A DNA stretch of 64,000 nt from Aeoliella sp052161615 (GCF_052161615.1 NZ_CP197417.1:2046001-2110000); one strand, 5' to 3'. Shown: positions 16,014-25,490, counted from the first letter of the stretch. Notes: a model not told the origin generated them from the sequence alone. Program-made: numbers and translations.

Positions 16014-18100
16014 TCTTCCTCCACCCTCACCTTCGCCTTCGACAACACGTCCGCCTGTACGTTCCCGGGCACGGGTTCGTAGTGGGCGAAGTCCATTGAG
16101 TAGCTCCCCTGCCCGCCGGTCATGCTGCTCAGCGTCCGGGCGTAGGTGGTCACTTCCGACAGCGGGCACTTCGCTTCGACGGTGGTCATGCCACCGCCGG
16201 CCGCGTCCATTCCTACCATCTGTCCACGGCGTCCGGCGAGGTCGCTCGACACGTCGCCCACGTTCCCCGCCGGCACCGTGATGTGCAGCAACACCATCGG
16301 CTCAAGCAGCGCTGGCTTTGCCTTCTTGAACACCTCGGCGAAGGCCTTCGACGACGCCATTCGAAACGCGGTTTCGTTCGAGTCCACCGGATGGTCTTTT
16401 CCGAAGTGGACCTCGACGCACACGTCCTGAACCTTGCAGTTCGCAATCACGCCATTCGTCACCCGTTCGAGAAAACCCTTCTCAATCGCCGGCATGAAGT
16501 TGCCAGGGATGGAACCGCCGACCACGGTATCGACCCACAGGAAGTTGCCCGCCTCGTGATAATGAATGTGCTTGAGCTGCGGGAAGCGACTCTTTGAAGC
16601 AAACTCCTCGACGCTGGTTCCCTCTGGAAACGGATACATGCGAATGTGAACCTCGGCAAACTGCCCTGCCCCGCCGCTCTGTTTCTTGTGGCGGTACATT
16701 CCCTCGGCTTCTTGCGTGATCGTTTCGCGATACGGAATCTTCGGCTCATGCGTTTCGATCTCGACGTGATCACGCCGCTTCAGCCGTTCCTGAATGAGTT
16801 GCAAGTGCAACTCGCTCATGCCGGTAAGCACGGTCTCGTGCGTCTCCTCATCGTGATCGACGTGGATCGTGGGGTCTTCTTCCGCCAGCTTGTGAAGCGA
16901 CGTCGATAGCTTGGTTTCGTCGCCGCGACTCTTCGGCGCGACTGCGAGTCCCACCATCGGCGTGGGAAACTTGATCGGCGGAAGTTCGACTTCGCCGAGC
17001 GAAGTGCCGATGTGCAGCACGTCGGTCTTCGCCACGGCAACGATCTCGCCCGGCCCTGCGGAATCGACCGGCTCGGTCTTGTCGGCTTGAACCTTCAGGA
17101 GCTGCCCAATCTTGAGCCCCTTCCGCTCGCCCGAAGTTGTAACGATGTCGTCCTTGTGCAGGGTGCCGGAAAGAATGCGGATGAAACTCAGCTTCTGGAC
17201 GAACGGATCGATCCGCGTGCGAAACACTTGGGCGGCGAGCGGCGCGGTAGGCTCGGGCTTCAAGGTGACGGTATCGCCATCCTTGGTTCCCTTCCGTTCG
17301 ATGGCCGATGGAGGGAGTGTGACTTTCGCGAGCAGGTCGAGCAGTTCGGTGAGTCCGATGTCCTTCTTCGCCGAGACACAAACTACCGGCGTGAGCGAAC
17401 CGGCCTTCACGCCTGCGATCGCCAGTTCCATCAGTTTCTCTGCCGAAGGCACTTCGCCTTCGAAGTACTTCTCCATCGCCGCGTCGTCCGACTCGATGAT
17501 GGTTTCGATCGCCTTCTCGCCAAGGTGCGCCAGATCCATCACAGCGCCATTCACCCCAGCGGCTGGGGCGATGGTACTCGCGACTCCCTTCAAGTCGTCG
17601 CCGGTGCCGAGCGGCACATTGAACAAGACGCACTGCGGGCCGAACACTTCGTGGATGGTGTCCATCAGCCCCGAGAGATTGACGCTGTGGTCGTCCATCT
17701 TCGTGATGCAGAGGATGCGTCCAAGCCCCCGTTCGCCCGCTTCCTTCCAAACTCGCCGAGTGTTGACCTTCACCCCTGCGTGACCATCAATGGCGATTAG
17801 CACGTTATCGACGCCGCGCAGCACGCCGATCGTCTGGCCAATGAGGTCGGGGTACCCGGGCGTGTCGATCAGCGTCAGCTCTTTGCCGCCATGATTGCAA
17901 TGAGTGATTGCAGGTTCAATCGAGTGCTTGTGGTGCTTCTCTTCTTCGTCGAAATCGCAAATGCTGTTTCCGGCGTCGACACTGGGGTTGCCCTGCACTG
18001 CCCCGGTTTTGACAAGCAGGTGATCCACCAGCGTGGTCTTCCCTGCCGAACCGTGGCCGCACACAGCGATGTTCCTTAGGTCATCGACATGCTTCGACAT
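16010..18100 (-). CDS. elongation factor G-like translational GTPase (EF-G2 type)
   Basis: 696 residues from ATG 18100; longer upstream extensions do not resemble the family. GTPase motifs: G1 GHGSAGKTT, G3 DTPGYPD, G4 TKMD. The G1 form with GHGSAGK instead of AHIDAGK marks the EF-G-like paralogue rather than canonical fusA. The later domains of EF-G are complete, including the HxxxxHV/RSRGDETKL segment of domain II and the domain IV/V region GRRGQMVGMDAAGGG. Paralogues of this type may act in ribosome recycling or stress, but the role is not established. A small membrane protein gene overlaps its stop codon. Confidence 0.9.
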   Translation of the reverse strand: MSKHVDDLRNIAVCGHGSAGKTTLVDHLLVKTGAVQGNPSVDAGNSICDFDEEEKHHKHSIEPAITHCNHGGKELTLIDTPGYPDLIGQTIGVLRGVDNVLIAIDGHAGVKVNTRRVWKEAGERGLGRILCITKMDDHSVNLSGLMDTIHEVFGPQCVLFNVPLGTGDDLKGVASTIAPAAGVNGAVMDLAHLGEKAIETIIESDDAAMEKYFEGEVPSAEKLMELAIAGVKAGSLTPVVCVSAKKDIGLTELLDLLAKVTLPPSAIERKGTKDGDTVTLKPEPTAPLAAQVFRTRIDPFVQKLSFIRILSGTLHKDDIVTTSGERKGLKIGQLLKVQADKTEPVDSAGPGEIVAVAKTDVLHIGTSLGEVELPPIKFPTPMVGLAVAPKSRGDETKLSTSLHKLAEEDPTIHVDHDEETHETVLTGMSELHLQLIQERLKRRDHVEIETHEPKIPYRETITQEAEGMYRHKKQSGGAGQFAEVHIRMYPFPEGTSVEEFASKSRFPQLKHIHYHEAGNFLWVDTVVGGSIPGNFMPAIEKGFLERVTNGVIANCKVQDVCVEVHFGKDHPVDSNETAFRMASSKAFAEVFKKAKPALLEPMVLLHITVPAGNVGDVSSDLAGRRGQMVGMDAAGGGMTTVEAKCPLSEVTTYARTLSSMTGGQGSYSMDFAHYEPVPGNVQADVLSKAKVRVEEE

Positions 18101-18208
18101 CGAACGCTCCGTTGTTAGAAGAGTAGAGCGACGCCCGAGAGTGTCGCTTGGAGTTTTGGTTACCGCTTGTCGGAGCCGACGACAACCCTCCTCCGTTGCC
18201 ACCAGCCG

Positions 18209-18940
18209 CTATTTACTACTTGCCACCTCCTCGGCTATCGCGATGGCATCGCTCAAACTAAACGCACCTTCGTACAGCGCGCGGCCGATGATTGCTGCGG
18301 CGAGTCCCGCCTCGGCGAGAGCTCGCACGTCTTCCAGTGTGGTCACGCCACCCGAAGCCACGACCGGCACAGAAACCGCGTCTTGCATTTCGCGCATCGC
18401 GGCGACGTTCGGTCCGGCCATCATGCCGTCGGTTGCAATGTCGGTGTAGACAATAGCGGCGATCGGCTCGCTTGTGAATTGAAGCGCGAGCTCGACGGCC
18501 GAGACGCTGCTCGTCTCCAGCCAACCATCGGTCGCCACCAGGCCGTTGCGGGCATCGATGCCCAGCACCAGTTTGTTCGGGAACTGCTGACACGTCGCGC
18601 GGAACCAATCGGGCTGTTTGATCGCGGAGGTCCCGACCACCAATCGGCCAAGACCAAACCCAAGGAGTTCGGCAATTGCTTGTTCGTCGCGCACGCCACC
18701 GCCAAGCTCGCATTCCATGTCGACAGCGGCTACGATGTCTTGAACGGCGGGCAGGTTCACCGGCGAGCCTTCGCGGGCCCCGTCGAGATCGACGATGTGC
18801 AGATGCCGCGCGCCCGCGTTTTGGAACGAAAGAGCCACCGCCACCGGGTCGTCGTTGAACACGGTTTCCTGAGCGTAGTCGCCCTGGCGGAGACGAACAC
18901 ACTTTCCTCCTCGCAAATCAATAGCCGGCCAAATCTGCAT
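18209..18940 (-). CDS. hisA: phosphoribosylformimino-5-aminoimidazole carboxamide ribotide isomerase HisA
   Basis: 243 residues. HisA catalyses the Amadori rearrangement of ProFAR to PRFAR in histidine synthesis. The two catalytic aspartates are present: Asp8 in WPAIDLRGGKCVRL and Asp129 in LGIDARNG. Phosphate-binding glycine loops are seen at ELGGGVRDEQ, VVGTSAI, VASGGVTTLEDV and AIIGRALYEG. It is separated from the EF-G-like gene by about 108 bases. The divergent dehydrogenase gene begins only 36 bases from its start codon, so any promoters must overlap. Confidence 0.96.
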   Translation of the reverse strand: MQIWPAIDLRGGKCVRLRQGDYAQETVFNDDPVAVALSFQNAGARHLHIVDLDGAREGSPVNLPAVQDIVAAVDMECELGGGVRDEQAIAELLGFGLGRLVVGTSAIKQPDWFRATCQQFPNKLVLGIDARNGLVATDGWLETSSVSAVELALQFTSEPIAAIVYTDIATDGMMAGPNVAAMREMQDAVSVPVVASGGVTTLEDVRALAEAGLAAAIIGRALYEGAFSLSDAIAIAEEVASSK

Positions 18941-18976
18941 CCCGCACCACTCCTAACGCCCAAAGGTCCATCGCGA

Positions 18977-21454
18977 ATGTACTTTGAATATCGCAAATCG
19001 CGTGTGCGGGTTCAAGTAGCACGCAACTGGCGTCGCCGCTTCACGTTGCAGCAAGCAGCCTGCATCCTCACACTGGCAACCTGTGGTTGGGTCTCCACAG
19101 GGGCTCAAGCGGCACCTCCGCGAGTGCTGGTCGAGGGCTACACGCTGGAGCGAGTGGCCGCCGAACCCGATGTGGTCACGCCGATTGCCATTGGTTTTAC
19201 CTCCAACGGCGACCTGCTGGTCATCGAATCGCACACCCACGAGCGACCCGATGAGTACAAAGGCCCCGGAAGCGATCGCATCCGCCGTTATAAAGACACC
19301 GATGGCGATGGAAAGTTCGACACATGGTCGACCTTTGCCGAAGGTTTTCGCTTTGCGATGAACTTGCAAGTCCGCAAGGACAATGCGGTGATTGTTGTCA
19401 CGCGTCGCGATGTCTTCCTGCTTCGCGACACGGACAACGACGGAACCGCCGACGAGCGAACGACACTCGTCCATCTGGAGTCGGAAGTCGACTATCCTCA
19501 CAACGCCCTCGGCGGATTCGCGTTCGATCCCGAGGGTGGCTTCTACTTGGGGCTCGGTGAGAACTTCGGCGGCGAGTATCGACTTGTCGGCAGCGATGGC
19601 GAGGCGTTCGCTGATTCGGGCGGGACGGGCATGGTGTTCCACTTCGCGGCGGATGGATCGAAGCTGACTCGCGTCGCGCAAGGATTCTGGAATCCGTTCG
19701 GACTGTGCGTCGTGGGCCAACATACTTTGTTTGCGGTCGATAACGATCCCGATGCCAGTCCGCCTTGCCGATTGATTCACGTGGTTCCGACCGGCGACTA
19801 CGGTCATCGCTTCGAGTACGGCCGTGCGGGTGTGCATCCCCTTCAGGCATGGGATGGTGAACTTCCCGGCACGCTTCCCATGATTTGCGGCACGGGCGAA
19901 GCCCCGTGTGCAGTGGTACCTCACGAAGGCTTCTTGTGGGTCACGAGCTGGGGCGATCATCGTCTCGAACGCTACAAGCTCGCGCCCAAAGGAATGTCGT
20001 TCGACGCCCAGCGCGAAGTGGTCGTCCAAGGAGACGCTGATTTCCGGCCCACCGGCTGCGCCGTTGCTCCGGATGGTTCGCTGTACTTCGCCGATTGGGT
20101 TTCGCGGAGCTATCCGGTGCATGGACAGGGTCGTATCTGGAAGTTGAGCACCGCGGAGAACGTGACGCCATCGACGGACATCGCAGCCGTGACAACAGTG
20201 GAGTCTGCAGGGAACGCACCGAACGATGCCGTTAACGACGATCCATTCGCGCGCCAACGAACAGTCGCTCGCCTCGATGAAGCGAAGGCAGTGGACGCGA
20301 TGCAAGACGAGAAGCTGATGTTGCTCGGGCTTCAAGCCGCTCGTTGGAACGGGTGGGACGGCTCTGACATGATGCTTCGAAAGGCCTTGGCGTCCACCGA
20401 TCCCGACGTCCGTCTCTACGCAGTGCGCTGGATCGCCGATTACCATCTCACCGAACTCCGAAACGATATCGCCAAGCTCCTCGAAGGCGAGATCCCCAAC
20501 GAACGATATTACCTGTGCATTCTGGCTGCGATTCACTGGCTCGACAGCGATCGCCAGCCGCCACCCAAGGAAGTGGTCGATGGACTGCTTGCTCGCGAAC
20601 TGCGACATGGCAAGCGTTCGGACGACATCAAAGCCCTTGCCCTGCGATTGCTTTCGCCCGATCACAAACAGCTGACGCTCGAAGTGCTCGATGGTTACCT
20701 TGCCGGTTCGCATGCGGGGCTGCGAACCGAAGGAGTGCGGACCCTCGCCCTCAGCAAGCACCCCGAACGATTCGATCGGCTCGCGCAAGTCGCCGGCAAC
20801 GAAACGGCCGATGCCGAACTTCGCGCGGATGCAGTGGCGGGTCTCGCGGCTGCTTCGAAGGATTTCGCGCCGCTGCTCGAACGCCTTGCGGCAAGCGACC
20901 AGCCTGCCGTGGCCAAAGAAGCAAGCCGCGTGCAACGTTTTGCAGGTCTCGTCGAAGTCCTCGAAGAACCAAAGCCCGAAGCGACCGACATCGACACCTG
21001 GCTGGTACTCACCGAAGGGCTCGGCGATGTGAACGCCGGGCGTCGTCTGTTCTTCAGCAGTGTCGGCCCTCGCTGCGGCACCTGTCACGCGATCGAAGGG
21101 CGAGGTGGCGACTACGGCCCCGACCTCACTCGCTACGCCACGAGTCACGATCGTCGGCAGGCACTCGCGTCGATCCTCGAACCTAGCCGCGACATTGCGC
21201 CGCGCTACGTGCCGTGGGTTCTGGAAACGATGGATGGAAAAACACACGTTGGTTTGCGACTGCCGCTGGGAGGGGATGGTGGAACGGAGCCGTATATTGA
21301 CGATGAGGGGAATCGCTTTGACTTGTCGAGCGATGATGTCGACTATCGCGAGCCTTCGAAGAACTCGATCATGCCCGCCGGACTTGAAAAGACAATGTCG
21401 ATCGACGACTTCGCCGACCTACTCGCGTTCTTGCTCTCGACGAAAGCGAACTGA
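18977..21454 (+). CDS. PVC-type membrane-bound dehydrogenase with HEAT repeats and cytochrome-c-like haem domain
   Basis: 825 residues from ATG 18977. An N-terminal hydrophobic segment (about residues 26-44) before AQAAPP should export it. Residues about 50-400 form the PVC-type dehydrogenase/beta-propeller domain (VLVEGYTLERVAAEPDVV, Ca-binding-like DTDGDGKFDTW and DTDNDGTADE, DWVSRSYPVHGQGRIWKL). Residues about 430-650 are alpha-helical HEAT-like repeats. The C-terminus is the Pirellula/Verrucomicrobium-type haem-binding domain with CGTCH, GPDLTRY and SILEPSRDIAPRY. These periplasmic redox proteins are thought to oxidise sugars or alcohols; the substrate is unknown. Confidence 0.9.
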   Translation: MYFEYRKSRVRVQVARNWRRRFTLQQAACILTLATCGWVSTGAQAAPPRVLVEGYTLERVAAEPDVVTPIAIGFTSNGDLLVIESHTHERPDEYKGPGSDRIRRYKDTDGDGKFDTWSTFAEGFRFAMNLQVRKDNAVIVVTRRDVFLLRDTDNDGTADERTTLVHLESEVDYPHNALGGFAFDPEGGFYLGLGENFGGEYRLVGSDGEAFADSGGTGMVFHFAADGSKLTRVAQGFWNPFGLCVVGQHTLFAVDNDPDASPPCRLIHVVPTGDYGHRFEYGRAGVHPLQAWDGELPGTLPMICGTGEAPCAVVPHEGFLWVTSWGDHRLERYKLAPKGMSFDAQREVVVQGDADFRPTGCAVAPDGSLYFADWVSRSYPVHGQGRIWKLSTAENVTPSTDIAAVTTVESAGNAPNDAVNDDPFARQRTVARLDEAKAVDAMQDEKLMLLGLQAARWNGWDGSDMMLRKALASTDPDVRLYAVRWIADYHLTELRNDIAKLLEGEIPNERYYLCILAAIHWLDSDRQPPPKEVVDGLLARELRHGKRSDDIKALALRLLSPDHKQLTLEVLDGYLAGSHAGLRTEGVRTLALSKHPERFDRLAQVAGNETADAELRADAVAGLAAASKDFAPLLERLAASDQPAVAKEASRVQRFAGLVEVLEEPKPEATDIDTWLVLTEGLGDVNAGRRLFFSSVGPRCGTCHAIEGRGGDYGPDLTRYATSHDRRQALASILEPSRDIAPRYVPWVLETMDGKTHVGLRLPLGGDGGTEPYIDDEGNRFDLSSDDVDYREPSKNSIMPAGLEKTMSIDDFADLLAFLLSTKAN

Positions 21455-21469
21455 GTGTTCTATTCAACT

Positions 21470-22639
21470 CTACTTCACAAACTCACCTCCTTTTACCGCT
21501 TTCGCCGTTGTTGAAACTCTGGCTCCCGCTGGCGTCAGCGCACCGCGGCGGTGGAAGTAAACTTGGCTCGCCGCCATTCGCATCGGGGCGGTGGCGAGCA
21601 TCAGGTTGAAGAACCAGTCGCTCTGAAAGTGGTCGAACAGGAATCGCAGAAGTCGCTTCTTGCGGAACCTGGGATACGTCTTCGCAAACCAGTGACACGG
21701 ATCGTCGCACTTTCCTTCGAGGAAGTCAGCCACCGCGTGCCCCGCAGCGAGGCCATGCTTGAGTGCGGTGTGAATGCCACCGGCAGTGACCGGCGAGACC
21801 ATTCCTGCCGCGTCGCCAACGAGTAATGCACGCTCCGTTGCCACGGGTCGGATGACTCCTCCGCAAGGAATCATCCCCGCGCGAATCGACTGCGGTTCCA
21901 GCGTCCGCACGTCGAGCACGGGGGCGATCTTCGCCAGGTACTTCTCCATCACCCGTTTAATCGCATCCGCGTCAGGACGCATCCGGCGCGCGAGTCCCAC
22001 CTGAACCACCCCGACGCCCGGCACGATCCAACCGATGTAGCCCGGCGCGAGCTTGCGATCGATGAAGCAGTGCAGGCGATCGTCGGCGGCGAGCGCAAGG
22101 CCCTCGAACTCGTACTCCATGCCGAATAGGAACTCGCGATTGAGTCCAAGCCCCAAACTACGAGCCACCTGCGAGTTCGGACCATCCGCGCCAATCAAAT
22201 AACGCGTCTCCCCTACCCCATCGAGTTCGTATCCACCCCGCACCCGTGTCGCCGATTGAAACGGCGAGTCGAGCAGCACCTCGACGCCCATCTGCTCCGC
22301 TCGCGCAGCGAGCCAGCGCATGACGTTTGGGGTGTCGGTGGCGAGGAAGTAATAACCGGGAGCGTCGAGATCGACGTAGCGCATGCTCGGTGCGTACAAG
22401 CGAACGCCTGGAACTGCGCGGACGAACTCCGATGGCATCAGGTCTAAAAGTGCGATCTGATCCACCGCGTCCTTCACGATGATGCCCGTGGTGTGGAGCT
22501 TTTCGCCGGGGTCGGCTTTCCTCTCCATCACCCGCACGCGGAGTCCACGCTGCGCGATCACACTCGCCGCTGCGAGCCCGGCGAAGCTGGCCCCCACGAT
22601 CGTGCAATCCACCGGCGAATGAGTTATTGAAGTATTCAA
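21470..22639 (-). CDS. FAD-dependent oxidoreductase, geranylgeranyl-reductase-like
   Basis: About 389 residues if translation starts at TTG 22639; the start is uncertain because no ATG lies near the conserved N-terminus (DCTIVGASFAGLAAASVIAQRGLRV), and the open frame further upstream is antisense to the divergent oxidase. FAD-binding features are the dinucleotide fold above, ERKADPGEKLHTTGI, IGADGPNSQVARSLG and ALLVGDAAGMVSPVTAGGIHTAL. This is the layout of geranylgeranyl reductases and related flavoproteins that reduce isoprenoid chains or hydroxylate aromatics. It converges on the dehydrogenase gene with a 15-base gap and is divergent from the FAD oxidase gene. Confidence 0.85.
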   Translation of the reverse strand: MNTSITHSPVDCTIVGASFAGLAAASVIAQRGLRVRVMERKADPGEKLHTTGIIVKDAVDQIALLDLMPSEFVRAVPGVRLYAPSMRYVDLDAPGYYFLATDTPNVMRWLAARAEQMGVEVLLDSPFQSATRVRGGYELDGVGETRYLIGADGPNSQVARSLGLGLNREFLFGMEYEFEGLALAADDRLHCFIDRKLAPGYIGWIVPGVGVVQVGLARRMRPDADAIKRVMEKYLAKIAPVLDVRTLEPQSIRAGMIPCGGVIRPVATERALLVGDAAGMVSPVTAGGIHTALKHGLAAGHAVADFLEGKCDDPCHWFAKTYPRFRKKRLLRFLFDHFQSDWFFNLMLATAPMRMAASQVYFHRRGALTPAGARVSTTAKAVKGGEFVK

Positions 22640-22819
22640 GCGGCGACTTGGGGCAGGACTATCAGGCGGGTGGAAGGCGTTGTGACTACGTAAGCGGGGT
22701 GGAATTGGTTCGCCAATTCCGTTTTCGGCCCCTTCAAATGGTCCGGCGGCTCCTCCCAGGTATTCCGCCGCTGGTAGAATGCTCGACTTGGGCCTCGTTT
22801 CCCCCGCCACGCACTTGCC

Positions 22820-24220
22820 ATGAGAATTCGAAACTTCGGCCGCAATCTCGACTTCACGCCCGACCAGTATTTTGCCCCACAATCGGCGAGCGAGGTGCTC
22901 GACGTACTCGTCCGCGTGAAGGGGAAACGCGTTCGCACGATTGGCGCGTTGCACTCGTGGAGCGAAGCTCCACTTGAAGACGAAGTCGTTCTCAGCACCG
23001 AGTACCTTGATGGCTTTCGGGTCGAGAAACGCGGTACGGAGACTTGGGTTTTGCTCGGCGGTGGGTGTCGACTCAAGGACATCTTGCCGAAGCTCGATGC
23101 CCACTGGCTCACGCTGCCGACGCTGGGGCTCATTACCGAACAGTCGATCGCCGGGGCCGCAGCCACGGGGACGCATGGTTCGGGTCGCCAGAGCGTGTCG
23201 CACTTCGTCGACGAAGTGACCCTCGCTCACTACGACCCTGCGACCGGCGAGCCGACGCTCACCACGGTTCGCGACCCCGCCCTGCTCCGTTCCGCACGTT
23301 GTTCGCTGGGCTGCATGGGCGTTGTGGTGGAGGTTGGCATTCGCTGCCGCGAGCAGTATCGGGTGGAAGAACATTTTAGTCTCTACGATGATCTGACGAG
23401 CGTGCGCGACGCCGAGCGAGAGTTTCCGCTGCAACAGTTCTTCCTGATTCCCTACGCGTGGAAGTACCTCGCGCAGCATCGGCGTGAAACCCCGGCACCG
23501 CGGTCGCGTCTTGCGTGGCTCTATCGTTGGTACTGGTTCGTGTGCATGGACGTTGGTTTGCATCTGGTTATCCTGTCGCTCGTGCGGGTGCTTCGCAGCC
23601 CGCGGCTCGCCCGATGGTTTTTTCGCAACGTGGCGATCACGACCGCGATTCGCAACTGGCGGGTGGTCGACAAGTCGCAGTCGATGCTGACCATGGAGCA
23701 CGAGCTGTTCCGCCATATCGAAATCGAGATGTTTGTCCCAAGCGATCGGCTCGGCGAGATGCTCGACTTCACGCAGTCGCTGCTCCTGCACGCCGCGGGC
23801 GTGCAGGAGATCGAGGCTCGTTGGCAGCAACCGATCGCGGAGCTTGGACTCGCCGACGCGCTTCAAAGTATTCATGGTGTCTACGGTCATCATTACCCGA
23901 TCTGCATCCGAAAAGTGCTCGCCGACGATACGGCGATATCCATGTCGAGCGGCGACGATACTTACTACGCGGTCAGCTTCATTTCCTACGAAGCCCCAGA
24001 ACGCCGCGAAGGCTTCTTTCAGTTCGCCGCCGTGCTTGCCCACGCTACCGGCGAGTTGGTCGCTGCTCGCCCCCATTGGGGCAAGGTCTGCCCCATCGAT
24101 TCGGCGGAAGTCGTTCGGCTTTATCCGAACCTCGCCGAGTTTCGCGCGGCGTGCGAGCAGTTCGATCCGCTAGGAGCCTTTCGCAATCCGTGGCTCGCGA
24201 AAGTTCTTTTTGAAGAGTGA
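22820..24220 (+). CDS. FAD-linked oxidase of the aldonolactone oxidase family
   Basis: 466 residues. The N-terminal half is a PCMH-type FAD-binding domain: IGALHSWSEAP (His45 is where family members attach FAD covalently), TLPTLGLITEQSIAGAAATGTHGSG, and GCMGVVVEVGIRCR. The C-terminus has the RPHWGK motif of D-arabinono-1,4-lactone/L-gulono-lactone/alditol oxidases. Such enzymes oxidise an aldonolactone or alditol with O2 or a dehydrogenase partner. A hydrophobic stretch near residues 245-265 is unusual and might give membrane association. The gene is divergent from the flavoprotein gene at 21470, an arrangement that could mean shared regulation. Confidence 0.87.
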   Translation: MRIRNFGRNLDFTPDQYFAPQSASEVLDVLVRVKGKRVRTIGALHSWSEAPLEDEVVLSTEYLDGFRVEKRGTETWVLLGGGCRLKDILPKLDAHWLTLPTLGLITEQSIAGAAATGTHGSGRQSVSHFVDEVTLAHYDPATGEPTLTTVRDPALLRSARCSLGCMGVVVEVGIRCREQYRVEEHFSLYDDLTSVRDAEREFPLQQFFLIPYAWKYLAQHRRETPAPRSRLAWLYRWYWFVCMDVGLHLVILSLVRVLRSPRLARWFFRNVAITTAIRNWRVVDKSQSMLTMEHELFRHIEIEMFVPSDRLGEMLDFTQSLLLHAAGVQEIEARWQQPIAELGLADALQSIHGVYGHHYPICIRKVLADDTAISMSSGDDTYYAVSFISYEAPERREGFFQFAAVLAHATGELVAARPHWGKVCPIDSAEVVRLYPNLAEFRAACEQFDPLGAFRNPWLAKVLFEE

Positions 24221-24270
24221 TAAAGTCGCGATTTGGTCAGAATTTCGTTGGGTGCGACTTTACTCTTTTT
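24221..24270 (+). terminator. probable terminator after the FAD oxidase
   Basis: TAAAGTCGC (24221-24229) pairs perfectly with GCGACTTTA (24254-24262) across a 24-base loop and is followed by CTCTTTTT. It begins at the stop codon of the oxidase gene. The loop is long for an intrinsic terminator, but stem plus T-run fit one. Confidence 0.55.
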
Positions 24271-24342
24271 CGATCGTGCGAAGCCCTTCGCGTAAGTACT
24301 TGTTATCGAAGAGGTTAGAGCGAGTGCTAAAGGAGCGGTCGA

Positions 24343-24387
24343 AAGAGTAATGTCGCAGGGGCAAACCGCAGGTGCGACTTTACTCTT
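24343..24387. repeat. inverted repeat related to the upstream terminator
   Basis: AAGAGTAATGTCGCA (24343-24357) and TGCGACTTTACTCTT (24373-24387) are complementary at 14 of 15 positions, with a 15-base spacer. The right arm is part of a 17-base sequence (GGTGCGACTTTACTCTT) that also occurs at 24251-24267, so the 15-mer is present in alternating orientation in this 423-base gap. No gene is seen between the oxidase and the insertion sequence. Confidence 0.6.
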
Positions 24388-24643
24388 GCTCGCTTGCACA
24401 ACGACGCCGTCGTTCCGACGGGAGTAATGCTCCCAGAAGAATCTCGTCCCCCCGGGATCGTCGAACGATTGGCGACCGAGATCCTCTCGTCGCTAGTGCT
24501 CCATCAGGATGACAACGACCGTCGCCCCTCGAAGCACCCCCAACCCCCACTTCTGCCATTCCTCCTATTCTGTCCAGGTGCCGAAACATCAGTCCACTAC
24601 TTAGGTGGCATGTGTGCATCAGATCACAGGTGAGTGGCGCTTT

Positions 24644-24660
24644 CTAGGCCGTGTTGACAT
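24644..24660 (+). repeat. left terminal inverted repeat of the insertion sequence
   Basis: CTAGGCCGTGTTGACAT is the exact reverse complement of 25478-25494. Because CTAG is itself a palindrome, the outer four bases may be target duplication rather than part of the element. Confidence 0.92.
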
Positions 24661-25490
24661 ACCTATGTTGCATCTAGGTGGATCGGGTAAAGTAGGCGAG
24701 TAACCGTTACCTCATGGAGGAGGATTAGATGCGACGTTTTGAATTGACGGACGAGCAGTGGGAGCGTGTGGAGAAGCTGTTGCCGGGTCGGGTGGGGTGT
24801 CCGGGGCGTAGTGCGGAGGACAACCGGTTGTTCCTAGATGCTGTGCTGTGGATCGTTCGTACTGGCGCTCCGTGGCGTGATCTTCCAGAGCGTTTTGGGC
24901 CGTGGAACAGCGTCTTTCAACGGTTCAACCGCTGGGCGAAGAAGGGGGTCTGGCAGCAGGTGTTCGCCGCTCTTCAAGAGGCGGATTGGGAGTGGGTGAT
25001 GCTGGACGCCACCATCATTCGGGCCCACGTTCACGCGGCGGGGGCTCGAAAAAAAGGGGAGATCAGCAACTTGGGCGATCGCGTGGTGGATTCGGAACGA
25101 AGGTCCATGCGGTCTGCGATGGACTCGGCAATCCCGTAAAGCTCCTCCTGACACCCGGGCAGACTCACGATGTTACTCAAGCTGTGCCGCTCTTGGAGGG
25201 ACTCACGGCGGAACACGTGATCGCCGACAAGGGTTATGACAGCGAGCAAGTACGAGAGACCATTGAGCGCCAAGGCGCGACGGCCATCATCCCTTCGCGA
25301 AGTAATCGCAAAGTGCAGCGGGCTTACGACCAGCATCTGTATCGAGAACGCAACCAAGTCGAACGACTGTTTGCCAAGCTGAAGCAATGCCGACGCATTG
25401 CCACTCGATACGACAAAACAGCACGAAACTACCTCGCGTTGCTGCATCTGGCAGCCACAATGATCCTCTTGGCCTGAATGTCAACACGGC
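24648..25490 (+). mobile_element. IS5-family insertion sequence (IS427/IS1031-like), about 843 bp
   Basis: Bounded by perfect inverted repeats of 13-17 bp and flanked on both sides by CTAG, consistent with a CTAG or shorter TA-type target duplication. The interior is one transposase gene split over two frames by an A7 run. Perfect ends, an intact DDE triad and no other lesions argue for a recent, possibly active copy. It has inserted in the gap between the FAD oxidase gene and the metal-efflux operon and interrupts no visible gene. Confidence 0.92.
24729..25477 (+). CDS. IS5-family transposase made by -1 frameshifting
   Basis: The start ATG 24729 has a strong ribosome site (GGAGGAGG). The first frame gives 136 residues with the DUF4096-like N-terminal domain (ELTDEQWERVEKLLPG, RTGAPWRDLPERFGPW) and the first catalytic Asp in MLDATIIRAH. 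At 25049-25055 lies A7 followed by GGGG; slipping back one base there continues into the second frame (GRSRGGFGTKVHA, second Asp in IADKGYDS, Glu in YRERNQVERLF). The fused product is about 249 residues, the usual size. Without the slip the first frame ends at 25139. This is the standard expression mode of the IS427-type groups, so it should not be scored as a broken gene. Confidence 0.9.

Noticed and set aside
18167..18976. An upstream extension of the PVC dehydrogenase to 1095 residues.
   Set aside because: The first 270 codons are antisense to hisA. The methionine at 18977 is followed by an export signal and the family domain.
22640..24076. A long N-terminal extension of the flavoprotein at 21470-22639, which would give an 868-residue fusion.
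   Set aside because: The extension lies antisense to the well-supported FAD oxidase gene and has no recognisable domain. Similarity to flavoproteins begins at DCTIVGASFAG.
24654..24682. TTGACA in the left IS end as the -35 of an outward or transposase promoter.
   Set aside because: No acceptable -10 box lies 16-18 bases downstream (the sequence there is GGTGGA).
24729..25139. Reading the first transposase frame as a truncated pseudogene.
   Set aside because: The A7 slip site, the exact continuation of the family sequence in the -1 frame and perfect IS ends fit programmed frameshifting better than decay.
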